This document shows, in pieces, positions 1 to 6,919 of a DNA stretch of 10,969 bases. The translations under genes were made by a program, and so were the position numbers. The notes below the pieces were generated by a model. It saw nothing but the letters and a program-made list of their open reading frames with translations, did no database searches and was not told the DNA's origin. Position 1 is the stretch's first letter. Every line of letters starts with the position of its first letter. Origin of the DNA: Rhodothermia bacterium (GTDB lineage: Bacteria > Bacteroidota > Rhodothermia > Rhodothermales > JABDKH01); the NCBI GenBank assembly GCA_030431165.1, contig JAUIJQ010000054.1:1-10969 (forward strand), written 5' to 3'.

Positions 1-997
1 CGTCTCGATCGACCCACGCAACGGGCACGTCAAGGCATGGGTCGGCGGGCGTGATCTTTCACTCGACTGGTTTGATCACGTGGCCCTGGCAAAGCGGCAG
101 CCCGGCTCAACGTTCAAGCCGTTTGTATACACCGCGGCAATCGACAACGGATACTCGCCGTACCACATGTTGCGTGATACGACATTCCTGTATGTCGATG
201 CGCAGGGTAACGAATGGAGTCCGCAGAACTCCGGCGACCCCGGGTCGGGGGAAATGATGACGCTGCGCGAGGGCCTTGCGCACTCAAAGAATACGATCAC
301 CGGGCAGCTTGTTCTTCAGATCACACCAACGGCGGTTGCGCGATACGCGCGGCTGCTTGGCATTGAGAGCCGACTCGATGAGGTGCCGTCGCTTGCGCTT
401 GGCGTCAGCGACGTCAACTTGCTTGAGCTGACATCGGCGTATGCAACCATCGCCGACAACGGACTCTACAACGAGCCGCTTGTTGTCACCCGTATCGAAG
501 ACAAACACGGTATTGTTATTTACGAGGCTCCCCAGCAGCGCGCTACCGAGGCGCTGTCGGAAGAAACGGCCGTGGTGATGATAGATATGTTGCGCGCCGT
601 CGTAAACGAAGGGACCGGCCGCCGCATCAATTCGCAGTTCGGGCTCGGCAGTTTTGACATCGCCGGCAAGACGGGCACAACGCAGAACAACGGTGACGGA
701 TGGTTTATTGGCATGTATCCCCAGCTCGTCACAGGCTCGTGGGTCGGCTTCAATGACCGCCGCGTTGCTTTTCGTTCGGATTGGTGGGGTCAGGGCGCCC
801 ACAACGCGCTGCTGGTTGTCGGAGACTATCTAAAGTCCGTACTTAATGACCCGGAGAGCGGGCTTACCGAGGCGAAATTCCCGAGACCAACGGATTACGA
901 CCTGCCGGCGGGTCCGCTCGATCCCTCGCAGGAAGGGTATGAAGACGTACTCGAAGACAAGGACAATCGGCGCGAGCAGGGCCGGGTAGGCTGGTAG
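1..997 (+). CDS. Penicillin-binding protein 1A-type transpeptidase, C-terminal part (5'-truncated by window edge)
   Basis: The frame is open from base 2, so the start and the N-terminal glycosyltransferase (lysozyme-like) half lie outside the window. What remains is the penicillin-binding transpeptidase domain, which cross-links peptidoglycan stem peptides on the outer face of the inner membrane. All three active-site motifs are visible: S-T-F-K within RQPGSTFKPF (nucleophile Ser at 107-109, Lys at 116-118), S-K-N at 284-292 and K-T-G-T-T at 668-682. Upstream of the nucleophile is the usual lead-in IDPRNGHVKAWVGG. The region before the C-terminus (SWVGFNDRRVAFRS, then WWGQGAHNA) is also typical of PBP1A/mrcA-type proteins, and the protein ends in a charged tail (EDVLEDKDNRREQGRVGW). 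A GTG at 80 is internal and is not the start. The FDHV segment just before the nucleophile resembles Bacteroidota PBP1A proteins as I remember them. The domain looks intact; which class A paralogue it is cannot be settled without the N-terminus. Confidence 0.93.
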   Translation, partial: VSIDPRNGHVKAWVGGRDLSLDWFDHVALAKRQPGSTFKPFVYTAAIDNGYSPYHMLRDTTFLYVDAQGNEWSPQNSGDPGSGEMMTLREGLAHSKNTITGQLVLQITPTAVARYARLLGIESRLDEVPSLALGVSDVNLLELTSAYATIADNGLYNEPLVVTRIEDKHGIVIYEAPQQRATEALSEETAVVMIDMLRAVVNEGTGRRINSQFGLGSFDIAGKTGTTQNNGDGWFIGMYPQLVTGSWVGFNDRRVAFRSDWWGQGAHNALLVVGDYLKSVLNDPESGLTEAKFPRPTDYDLPAGPLDPSQEGYEDVLEDKDNRREQGRVGW

Positions 998-1074
998 TCG
1001 GCACCCGTTTTGCTCGGAAGCGCTTACATTCTACCACCCCAGCACCCTGTACCATACCGCATGTCGGCACAACG
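998..1074 (+). other. Short intergenic gap between PBP gene and acidic ORF
   Basis: These 77 bases separate the PBP stop from the next ATG. I see no convincing hairpin followed by a T run and no good -35/-10 pair. An 8-base direct repeat (GTCGGCAC) occurs near both ends, which is short enough to be chance. There is no Shine-Dalgarno-like sequence just before the ATG at 1075. Read-through from the PBP gene is possible. Confidence 0.4.
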
Positions 1075-1581
1075 ATGAATGTCGAGGAGTTGACTGTGAG
1101 CGTCCCGCAGAAGGACGGGTTCGACTCAGAGACAGTCACAATCTGGCCGCGCGTTGAGGACGCGCTCAACGCCATCGGCGCAGAAGAGATAACCTTTGAT
1201 GCAGCTCGCGGCGCCCTTCACAGCAGCCACGGTTGTATCGTGCTTGCGAAATACCTCGTCCAGGAAGGACGAAAGATCAAGAAGATGGATTTCGGATTCC
1301 GGGCGCCACTTCTTACGCGTGCATTCCTTCTGACTGAGCAGGACGACGGCGCAGACTGCATATACGATTCCGAAAACGGAGTCATTGTTTGCGAAACCGA
1401 TGAGCACCAGTTCGGATTCGACGTGCTCAAAGACTGGACGGTCGACTGGACGATGCTCTCGCACGAGGTCATCGAAGACTATGAAGGGCTCGAAGACATC
1501 GATTCAGCCTGGACGCTCGACATTTTGCTCGAGTATGCCGACGTCCCCGTCGAAGCTTATCGCCGCACGGATGACGACTAG
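1075..1581 (+). CDS. Small acidic hypothetical protein, coupled to ispE
   Basis: I do not recognise this 168-residue protein. It has no signal peptide, no membrane segment and no motif I can assign, so it is probably cytoplasmic. It is strongly acidic: about 38 Asp/Glu against 13 Lys/Arg by hand count, with acidic clusters toward the C-terminus (VIEDYEGLEDIDSAWTLDIL) and a final DDD. Two Trp residues fall in DWTVDWTML. The middle (GCIVLAKYLVQEGRKIKKMDFGF) is the only basic stretch. The ATG at 1075 is the first good start in the frame and has no clear ribosome binding site. The stop lies inside the start region of ispE (ATG 1571, overlap 11 bases), which suggests co-translation. Evidence that it is real: it fills the space between two certain genes on the same strand, and the composition is protein-like. 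The function is unknown. Confidence 0.75.
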   Translation: MNVEELTVSVPQKDGFDSETVTIWPRVEDALNAIGAEEITFDAARGALHSSHGCIVLAKYLVQEGRKIKKMDFGFRAPLLTRAFLLTEQDDGADCIYDSENGVIVCETDEHQFGFDVLKDWTVDWTMLSHEVIEDYEGLEDIDSAWTLDILLEYADVPVEAYRRTDDD

Positions 1582-2464
1582 CCGCAGCGTACGCGCCTGC
1601 TGCAAGATCAACCTCGGGTTATACATTCTCGGGCGCCGGCCTGACGGCTACCACGAGATTGCGTCAATACTGTACCCGGTGCCGTGGTGCGATGAACTGA
1701 CGTTCAGTCCGCTCGATGTTCGCGACAGCGACACGGCGAAACATCGGTTCACCTGTTCAGACCCACTGCTACCGACCGACGGAAGCAACCTGTGCGTAAA
1801 GGCGCGTCTGGCTTTTGAGGCGGCTTTTGGCGAGGTACAACCGTTGCACATCCACCTTGAGAAGCGCGTGCCATACGGCGCCGGACTGGGCAGCGGTTCA
1901 AGTGATGCCGCAGCGGTCCTCCGGTACCTCGCAGTTGCCGCAGGCATGGATCCCCGCAGTCACGAGGTCATGCGGGTGGCTGCCGGAATCGGCTCAGACG
2001 TTCCGTTCTTCTTGCTCGACGGACCTGCAATTGCATCGGGCCGCGGCGAGGAGCTGCAGCCGATCGAGGCAGCGCTCAACGGGACGCTGGTTGTCGCCGT
2101 CCCGGACGTGCAGATCAGCAGTGCTGATGCGTATGCCGGCGTTGCGGCTTCGCGCTCTTACTCGGTCGCGGCGCCAGATCTTGCAGAAGTGCTGAGCAGC
2201 GGCGACCTCGCCTATTGGAGCGGTGTGCTGCGAAACGACTTTGAGCCGTTTGTTTTTGCGACGTTTCCGCAGATCGCCCGGCTGAAGGCGACGATGGAGG
2301 GTGCGGCTGCGGGCGCGGGGGCATCATACGTGTCACTGAGTGGCTCAGGGTCGGCCGTGTACGGTATTTACGAGACGGCCGACGGCGCGAAGCGGGCCGC
2401 CGAACGTGCGCAGACGCTCGGGTGCACGGTTTGGCGCGGCGAGGGTATGGGCGCGTCGCGTTGA
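1571..2464 (+). CDS. ispE: 4-(cytidine 5'-diphospho)-2-C-methyl-D-erythritol kinase
   Basis: IspE phosphorylates the 2-hydroxyl of CDP-methylerythritol with ATP in the non-mevalonate (MEP) pathway, which makes IPP and DMAPP in the cytoplasm. The 297-residue product is close to the family's usual length (about 280-300). GHMP-kinase motifs are all present: residues 10-29 carry KINL-LYILGRRPDGYHE, with the catalytic Lys at position 12; residues 101-115 are the ATP loop PYGAGLGSGSSDAAA; the catalytic Asp is at 143 in GSDVPFFL; residues 257-261 are the third glycine motif SGSGS. The second motif reads GLGSGSSDAA where GLGGGSSDAA is commoner, a mild change. The frame stays open further upstream to 1385, but the ATG at 1571 places KINL at the normal distance from the N-terminus, so I chose it. 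The gene overlaps the acidic ORF by 11 bases and probably shares its transcript. Its role upstream of undecaprenyl phosphate fits the cell-envelope neighbours, but ispE position varies widely among genomes. Confidence 0.95.
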   Translation: MTTSRSVRACCKINLGLYILGRRPDGYHEIASILYPVPWCDELTFSPLDVRDSDTAKHRFTCSDPLLPTDGSNLCVKARLAFEAAFGEVQPLHIHLEKRVPYGAGLGSGSSDAAAVLRYLAVAAGMDPRSHEVMRVAAGIGSDVPFFLLDGPAIASGRGEELQPIEAALNGTLVVAVPDVQISSADAYAGVAASRSYSVAAPDLAEVLSSGDLAYWSGVLRNDFEPFVFATFPQIARLKATMEGAAAGAGASYVSLSGSGSAVYGIYETADGAKRAAERAQTLGCTVWRGEGMGASR

Positions 2465-2598
2465 TCTCCGCCGACACAACCCGTATTTTTTGCGCCATCC
2501 TCCGCTTAACGGATAGTCAGCCAGCCCAGAAATCGCGTATTAGCCCTTTTCTACGACTCGTAATCAACTCGGGCAAAGGCTCCGGGCATAGGCTCACA
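2465..2598 (+). promoter_or_regulatory. Intergenic region, possible promoter of the polysaccharide operon
   Basis: This 134-base gap is the only sizeable break before the seven-gene polysaccharide run, so an operon promoter is expected here. It contains a run of six T at 2486-2491, and a weak candidate pair TTGCGC (2490-2495) and GATAGT (2512-2517) with 16 bases between, which is 7 of 12 matches to a housekeeping consensus. I see no Bacteroides-type TAnnTTTG box. The T run has no GC-rich hairpin directly before it, so I do not call a terminator. The promoter call rests mainly on gene layout. Confidence 0.25.
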
Positions 2599-4329
2599 GT
2601 GCGGAAAAGCATCGTTCTCAGGACTACGCAACACGTCCTTCCAGCCCTCGCGGTCTTGTTGTGGGCGACAACTGCTTCAGCTCAGCTCGTCCCCGACCTG
2701 AGTGCATCAAGTCAGCAGGACGCCCTGTCGCAACTGCGAAAGCAGGTCGCCGAAGCGCAGGTGACCAACCTGATCTCAGAGGGAGTAATAGACCAGGACG
2801 AGTACCGCGTAGGACCAGGCGACGTATTCCTGATCGCTGTTGGTGGCGCCATTGAAAACGTCCAGTCTGCACAGGTTGGCGCAGATGGTCGCCTCATCAT
2901 CCCGGCCACCGGCGGAATTGATATTGGCGGACTCACACTCGCTGCGGCGCGAGAAACGGTGCTGAATGTCCTGGGCGAGGCATACGCGCACGTTGCCATA
3001 GACATTACGCTGGAGCGCCCGCGTCTATTCTACGTGCATGTGACCGGCGCCGTGCCGTTGCCCGGAAAGTACGTAGCCAGCGCAATGTCGCGCGTTGACG
3101 ACGCTGTCCAACTTGCCTACGCAAATCGCTCGTTCGACCTTCAGTTGATGCGCACGGGTCGGGGGAACATCGACGCCGACGCGATAAACAGTGCAACGCC
3201 GCACCCGACTTCGGAGCGGCCGGCTATGTCCGGCGATTTCGCCCCCTCGCTTCGATCGATTCGGATTACGCACACCGACGGGTCGGAAACGACGGTTGAC
3301 CTGCTGCGATACTATGCAACCGGCGACCGCGACAATAATCCTTACGTCAGGGATGGCGACGTCATCAACATTCCGCCGTTCCAGGAAGCCACCGACGCGA
3401 TCCGGATCAGTGGACCGGTGCCATTTGCAGGTACGTACCCGTTTCGGAACGGTGATCGTCTGTCGGATATCCTGGTGATCGCAAACGGATCCGACGACCT
3501 GTCGTCGATTGGTTCGATTCGCGTCACGACAAAAGGTGCCGACGGCCCGGTCGTCAGATCGCTCGAGTGGCAGTCAGTTCGTCTCGGCTCGGAGGAAGAC
3601 GTGGCGCTTCGTCCCGGGGACTTTGTGCGGATCGACAGTCCAGAGCAAGCGTCTGCCGGCGTATTCGGCTGGGTGCGGTACCCGGCAACCTATCCGATTG
3701 TCGGTGGCGAGACAACCGTGACCGAAGCGCTCGCGCTTGCCGGCGGGCTAAGGGCAGAGGCTGACCTGCGCCTGGCCTACATCGAACGTCGCGGTGCGAC
3801 GTTGCTTAAGCCGGAAGCGGGCACGAGTGACCTGGACTTTTTCAGTCGCGTTTTCTTCGCGAGAGCCAAGTCTGCCCAGCGACTACATGTGGACGTTGCG
3901 GCGATCATACGCGGCGATGCAGAAGACGTCGTACTTGAAAACGGTGACTCGATCATCTTCCCGAGGCTGGAAGAAACGGTTTACGTTATCGGCAATGTCG
4001 TGCAAGGCGGATACGTACCATTCGTTGAGGGTCGCAACGCGTCCTACTACATTGATCGTGCAGGTGGTCAGGCGCCCAACAGTACGGGAGTATTTGTGTA
4101 TGACTCGATATCGGGCCGCGTGTTATCGGGCGCAAATGCGCCCGTCACCGCAGGCGCTACGGTATATGTTGATCGGGAAGGCGTGGCTGAGACGCCCGAG
4201 CTGCAGTCATTGCTTGTGACGCAGGAGACCTCGCGCAGACAACTGCGACTCGCGTCAACGCAGACCGTCATCTCCGGGATCACGGCCATTACGGCAATCA
4301 TCACAACCGTTGTCGCGATTACCCGCTGA
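2599..4329 (+). CDS. Polysaccharide export outer-membrane protein with four SLBB domains (Wza/BexD-like)
   Basis: This protein probably forms the outer-membrane/periplasmic channel through which a polysaccharide leaves the cell. From the GTG at 2599 it has 576 residues. Residues 1 to about 28 look like a signal peptide: RK at the start, a hydrophobic core (VLPALAVLLWATT), then ASA before Gln. There is no lipobox Cys. The poly-export domain begins near residue 69 (YRVGPGDVF). SLBB-type units follow: about 145 (YVHVTGAVPLPGKYV), 268 (IRISGPVPFAGTYPF), 355 (VFGWVRYPATYPI) and 461 (VYVIGNVVQGGYVPF). A Pro/Ser/Thr-rich insertion lies between the first and second. The last 21 residues are hydrophobic and Ile/Thr-rich and could be a membrane-spanning helix, as at the C-terminus of Wza. 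The frame is open back to an ATG at 2422 inside ispE, but only the GTG start puts the signal peptide at the N-terminus. A weak AGG lies 6 bases before it. The stop overlaps the next ATG by one base. Confidence 0.92.
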   Translation: MRKSIVLRTTQHVLPALAVLLWATTASAQLVPDLSASSQQDALSQLRKQVAEAQVTNLISEGVIDQDEYRVGPGDVFLIAVGGAIENVQSAQVGADGRLIIPATGGIDIGGLTLAAARETVLNVLGEAYAHVAIDITLERPRLFYVHVTGAVPLPGKYVASAMSRVDDAVQLAYANRSFDLQLMRTGRGNIDADAINSATPHPTSERPAMSGDFAPSLRSIRITHTDGSETTVDLLRYYATGDRDNNPYVRDGDVINIPPFQEATDAIRISGPVPFAGTYPFRNGDRLSDILVIANGSDDLSSIGSIRVTTKGADGPVVRSLEWQSVRLGSEEDVALRPGDFVRIDSPEQASAGVFGWVRYPATYPIVGGETTVTEALALAGGLRAEADLRLAYIERRGATLLKPEAGTSDLDFFSRVFFARAKSAQRLHVDVAAIIRGDAEDVVLENGDSIIFPRLEETVYVIGNVVQGGYVPFVEGRNASYYIDRAGGQAPNSTGVFVYDSISGRVLSGANAPVTAGATVYVDREGVAETPELQSLLVTQETSRRQLRLASTQTVISGITAITAIITTVVAITR

Positions 4330-5510
4330 TGAATACGACGCCAGTAAATCGGGCTGAGGAGTCCCGCGTGTCAAGTCCCGATGCATGGTGGCAGGTTGCG
4401 CGCGATCTGTACCGCGGGCGCCGAATCATCATTCTCGTCGTTGGGTTCGTCGCCGTTGCAAGCGTCGTCATAAGCTTACTGCTGCCGAAGTATTACACGG
4501 CAAGCACCCGCGTAATTGCACCCGAGGATGGCGGTTCGTTGAGTGCGATGGTACTCGGCAACCTGCCGTCGAGCGCGCGCGCCTTGCTGGGTGGCAGCAG
4601 CGGCGACTATACGCGATACCTGGCCATTCTTACGAGCCGCGCCGTCCTGGGCTCGGCGGTCGAGCGTTTCTCCCTGGTAGATGTATACGATGTCGCTGAC
4701 GCACCTGACGCATTTGACCGGGCCATCGAGATGCTACGGGATCAATCCGTTTTCTACGTTGACCTGGAATATGACTTCCTGGAGGTAGCGGTGACTGACC
4801 GTGACCCGCAACGTGCGGCGGACCTTGCAAATTTCCTCGTCGGTCGGCTGAACGAACTGAATGGGAGCCTGTCGTCGCAGTCAGCGGGCCTGTTCAGGAA
4901 GTACGTTGAAAGCAGGTACAACCAGGCATTTGCAAAAAGAGACTCCGTGTTGCGCGAGATCGAATCGTTCCAGCGGAGCTACGGTTTGTTTAATCTCCCC
5001 GCGCAGACAGAGGCGTTCTTCCAGCAGGTTGCCGACACTCGGTCGAGCCTCATCGAGTCAGAAATCCGGTACGAGTCGCTTGTGGCTCAGTACGGTACCA
5101 CCAACCCGCAGGTCCAAGCCGCCGGCTCCATGGTTCGTGCCGCCAGGAAGCGGTACAACGATGCCCTTGCCGGAAGTGAAGCGGTCCTTCCGGTATCCCA
5201 GGACACAATTCCCGCCGTAGCGCGGCAGTACGCCAACCTTGAACTCGAACGGTTAATTCAAGACACCATTATCGAGACGATCGCGCCGGTGCTGGAACAG
5301 GCGCAGTTTGAGGAGCAACGGGAAACAGTCGCCGTACAGGTGCTGGACGCCGCGGAGGCACCCTTCCGCAAGTCACACCCGCGCCGCTCGATAATCGTCA
5401 TCATGTCGGTCTTCGCCGCGGGTATTCTGGCCGTCTTCTACGTCATCCTGTCGGCCCTTTGGCGCCGCAATGCGGCTGCGCTGATCGCCCGGGTATCAGA
5501 GCCCCGGTAA
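4329..5510 (+). CDS. Wzz/GNVR-type polysaccharide chain-length determinant (polysaccharide co-polymerase)
   Basis: The 393-residue product has the co-polymerase layout: a cytoplasmic N-terminus, a membrane segment at about 33-52 (IIILVVGFVAVASVVISLLL), a long periplasmic region and a second membrane segment at about 354-376. The sequence after the first membrane segment (LPKYYTASTRVIAPE) is typical of Wzz proteins. Residues around 190-280 are rich in charged and Gln residues and probably form coiled coil. The stretch VLDAAEAPFRKSHPRRS before the second membrane segment is the GNVR-type lead-in, where the Pro-rich motif sits. Only about 15 residues follow the second membrane segment, with no Walker A/B motif and no tyrosine cluster, so there is no fused tyrosine kinase. 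The protein is expected to control chain length and possibly dock with the SLBB channel gene product just upstream. The ATG overlaps the previous stop by one base (TGATG). Confidence 0.9.
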   Translation: MNTTPVNRAEESRVSSPDAWWQVARDLYRGRRIIILVVGFVAVASVVISLLLPKYYTASTRVIAPEDGGSLSAMVLGNLPSSARALLGGSSGDYTRYLAILTSRAVLGSAVERFSLVDVYDVADAPDAFDRAIEMLRDQSVFYVDLEYDFLEVAVTDRDPQRAADLANFLVGRLNELNGSLSSQSAGLFRKYVESRYNQAFAKRDSVLREIESFQRSYGLFNLPAQTEAFFQQVADTRSSLIESEIRYESLVAQYGTTNPQVQAAGSMVRAARKRYNDALAGSEAVLPVSQDTIPAVARQYANLELERLIQDTIIETIAPVLEQAQFEEQRETVAVQVLDAAEAPFRKSHPRRSIIVIMSVFAAGILAVFYVILSALWRRNAAALIARVSEPR

Positions 5511-5515
5511 CGCCG

Positions 5516-6919
5516 ATGGAAGTTTACGCCGTCGAACTCCGACGCGGCCAACGGCTGCTTACGGCGTTGCTGCTATTCGGCATCTGCTCCATCCTGTTCC
5601 TGGCGACGGTTGACACGACGCTTGTCCTTGTCGTTCCGGCCGTTCTTATCGTTGTCGCGGTGGCCGTTTTTCTGCTGCGCCGACCGCTGATCAACGTCTT
5701 TGTCCTGATCGCGAGCCTCTTTTTTACCTCGGGCTACTCCGAAGGTATTTCAGCCATCGAATTGCTGCACGGCTCGTACGTACTCGCGTTTCTCGGCGTC
5801 TGGTTTGCTGACCGATTGCTCACGTCACAATCGATAGTTCGCTTCCCCGCAGAGCGGGCGTTCCTGACCTTCCTCCTGGTGCTGCCGTTTACACTGGTCC
5901 TTACGGTGCTCTTTGACGGCAGTTTGCGTGAGTATGCGGGCGAGCTGTTTGCGATGGCCCATTTCGCCCTGTACTTCCCTATTCGTGACACCTGCTCACG
6001 AAGTGTACGCGGGTCCAACGTCGTTCTGGCCGGGTTCCTGGTCCTTACGACGCTTATTGCACTGCGAAACGGGTTCGAGTACGTAGACAAGCTTCTGCAG
6101 GCGACGTTGAGTTGGCAGGTAGAGCGGGCGCGCGTGATCGAGAACGATGGTGTGCTGATGACGGCGACGCTATTCTTTACCGCCATTGGCGCGATGGCGC
6201 CGACGCGCCGCTGGCGGGTCGCGGGACTGGCCGGCGCGTTCGTTACGGGCCTTGGTCTAGTCATTACCCAGAGCCGCGCATTCTGGGTGACGTTCTTCGT
6301 CGGCCTCGTCCTGATGCTGATCCTGTTGCCAGCGGCTGATCGCAAGCGATTCCTCAGAACCGCGGCCCTCGGCTTTGTGGCCCTCGTCGGACTTGCGTTG
6401 GCAACACTCAATGCGGATCAAGTCCTCATCATCGGTGGATTGCTGAATCGATTTGCCAGCCTCGGATCCGCCGTGTCCAGCGACCTCTCGTTGATCAACC
6501 GCTTCTTCGAGTCACGAGCAGTCTGGAGTCAGATAGCTCAGAATCCAGTCGTCGGACACGGTGCCGGCGTTGGGTATCTCTTCTTTGACATCACACGGCA
6601 CGCGACTGACACGGACTCATTTGTACACAACGCATACCTCGGCCTCTGGTACAAATGGGGGCTCTGGGGACTTACGCTCGTCGTGTTCTTCTGGGCTTCG
6701 ACGGTCGTGTCCGGTCTTCGAGCGCTGGGCGACGTTACGTTGCCGCAGTGGCGCCGCATCGGCCTGACCGGTGCCGTGGTTGCGGCAGCGGTATATTCGA
6801 TTCCGGCAAACACGTCGAACCCGTTTATCCTCAACGATACCATCTTCCTGTTTGCCTTGTTGTGGGGCGTAATTAGGGGCAACGCGGCTGCTTCGACCGT
6901 CATCGCCGGAGAGCATTGA
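5516..6919 (+). CDS. O-antigen ligase / polysaccharide polymerase-like membrane protein (Wzy_C family)
   Basis: This is a 467-residue, very hydrophobic inner-membrane protein with roughly ten to twelve predicted helices. The conserved region of the O-antigen ligase family is clear: TQSRAFWV with Arg at 254, then a loop, then PVVGHGAGVGYLFF from about 344, and SFVHNAYLGLWYKWGLWGL with His at 371. The His-Asn pair and the Arg are the residues usually kept in WaaL and many Wzy proteins. Family members either join finished glycans to an acceptor or polymerise repeat units; sequence alone does not separate these. With Wzz, Wzx and an export channel alongside, polymerase is my preferred reading. 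The ATG at 5516 comes 5 bases after the previous stop and gives a short cytoplasmic N-terminus before the first helix. The open frame extends back to 5459, but that part overlaps the Wzz gene and I reject it. There is no Shine-Dalgarno sequence. Confidence 0.85.
   Translation: MEVYAVELRRGQRLLTALLLFGICSILFLATVDTTLVLVVPAVLIVVAVAVFLLRRPLINVFVLIASLFFTSGYSEGISAIELLHGSYVLAFLGVWFADRLLTSQSIVRFPAERAFLTFLLVLPFTLVLTVLFDGSLREYAGELFAMAHFALYFPIRDTCSRSVRGSNVVLAGFLVLTTLIALRNGFEYVDKLLQATLSWQVERARVIENDGVLMTATLFFTAIGAMAPTRRWRVAGLAGAFVTGLGLVITQSRAFWVTFFVGLVLMLILLPAADRKRFLRTAALGFVALVGLALATLNADQVLIIGGLLNRFASLGSAVSSDLSLINRFFESRAVWSQIAQNPVVGHGAGVGYLFFDITRHATDTDSFVHNAYLGLWYKWGLWGLTLVVFFWASTVVSGLRALGDVTLPQWRRIGLTGAVVAAAVYSIPANTSNPFILNDTIFLFALLWGVIRGNAAASTVIAGEH

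Noticed and set aside
284..802. 172-codon open frame on the - strand within the PBP gene
   Set aside because: It is antisense to a certain transpeptidase domain with all three active-site motifs, and its translation shows no domain; long antisense frames are common at this GC content.
998..1074. Direct repeat GTCGGCAC at both ends of the gap after the PBP gene, as a possible target-site duplication
   Set aside because: Eight bases recur easily by chance in GC-rich DNA, and the roughly 57 bases between them hold no terminal inverted repeats or mobile-element remnant.
1385..1570. Upstream extension of the ispE frame
   Set aside because: It overlaps the acidic gene almost entirely, is rich in Ser/Thr/Arg, and would put about 62 residues ahead of the N-terminal KINL motif, unlike IspE proteins.
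2465..2500. Run of six T after ispE as an intrinsic terminator
   Set aside because: There is no GC-rich inverted repeat directly before the T run that would form a stable hairpin.
2422..2598. Earlier ATG for the SLBB export protein
   Set aside because: Starting here would bury the signal peptide about 59 residues inside the protein and overlap ispE by 43 bases; the GTG at 2599 gives a normal signal peptide.
5734..6411. 225-codon open frame on the - strand within the O-antigen ligase-like gene
   Set aside because: The translation is dominated by Arg, Ser, Thr and Asn without a motif, as expected from the complement of a hydrophobic membrane protein gene.
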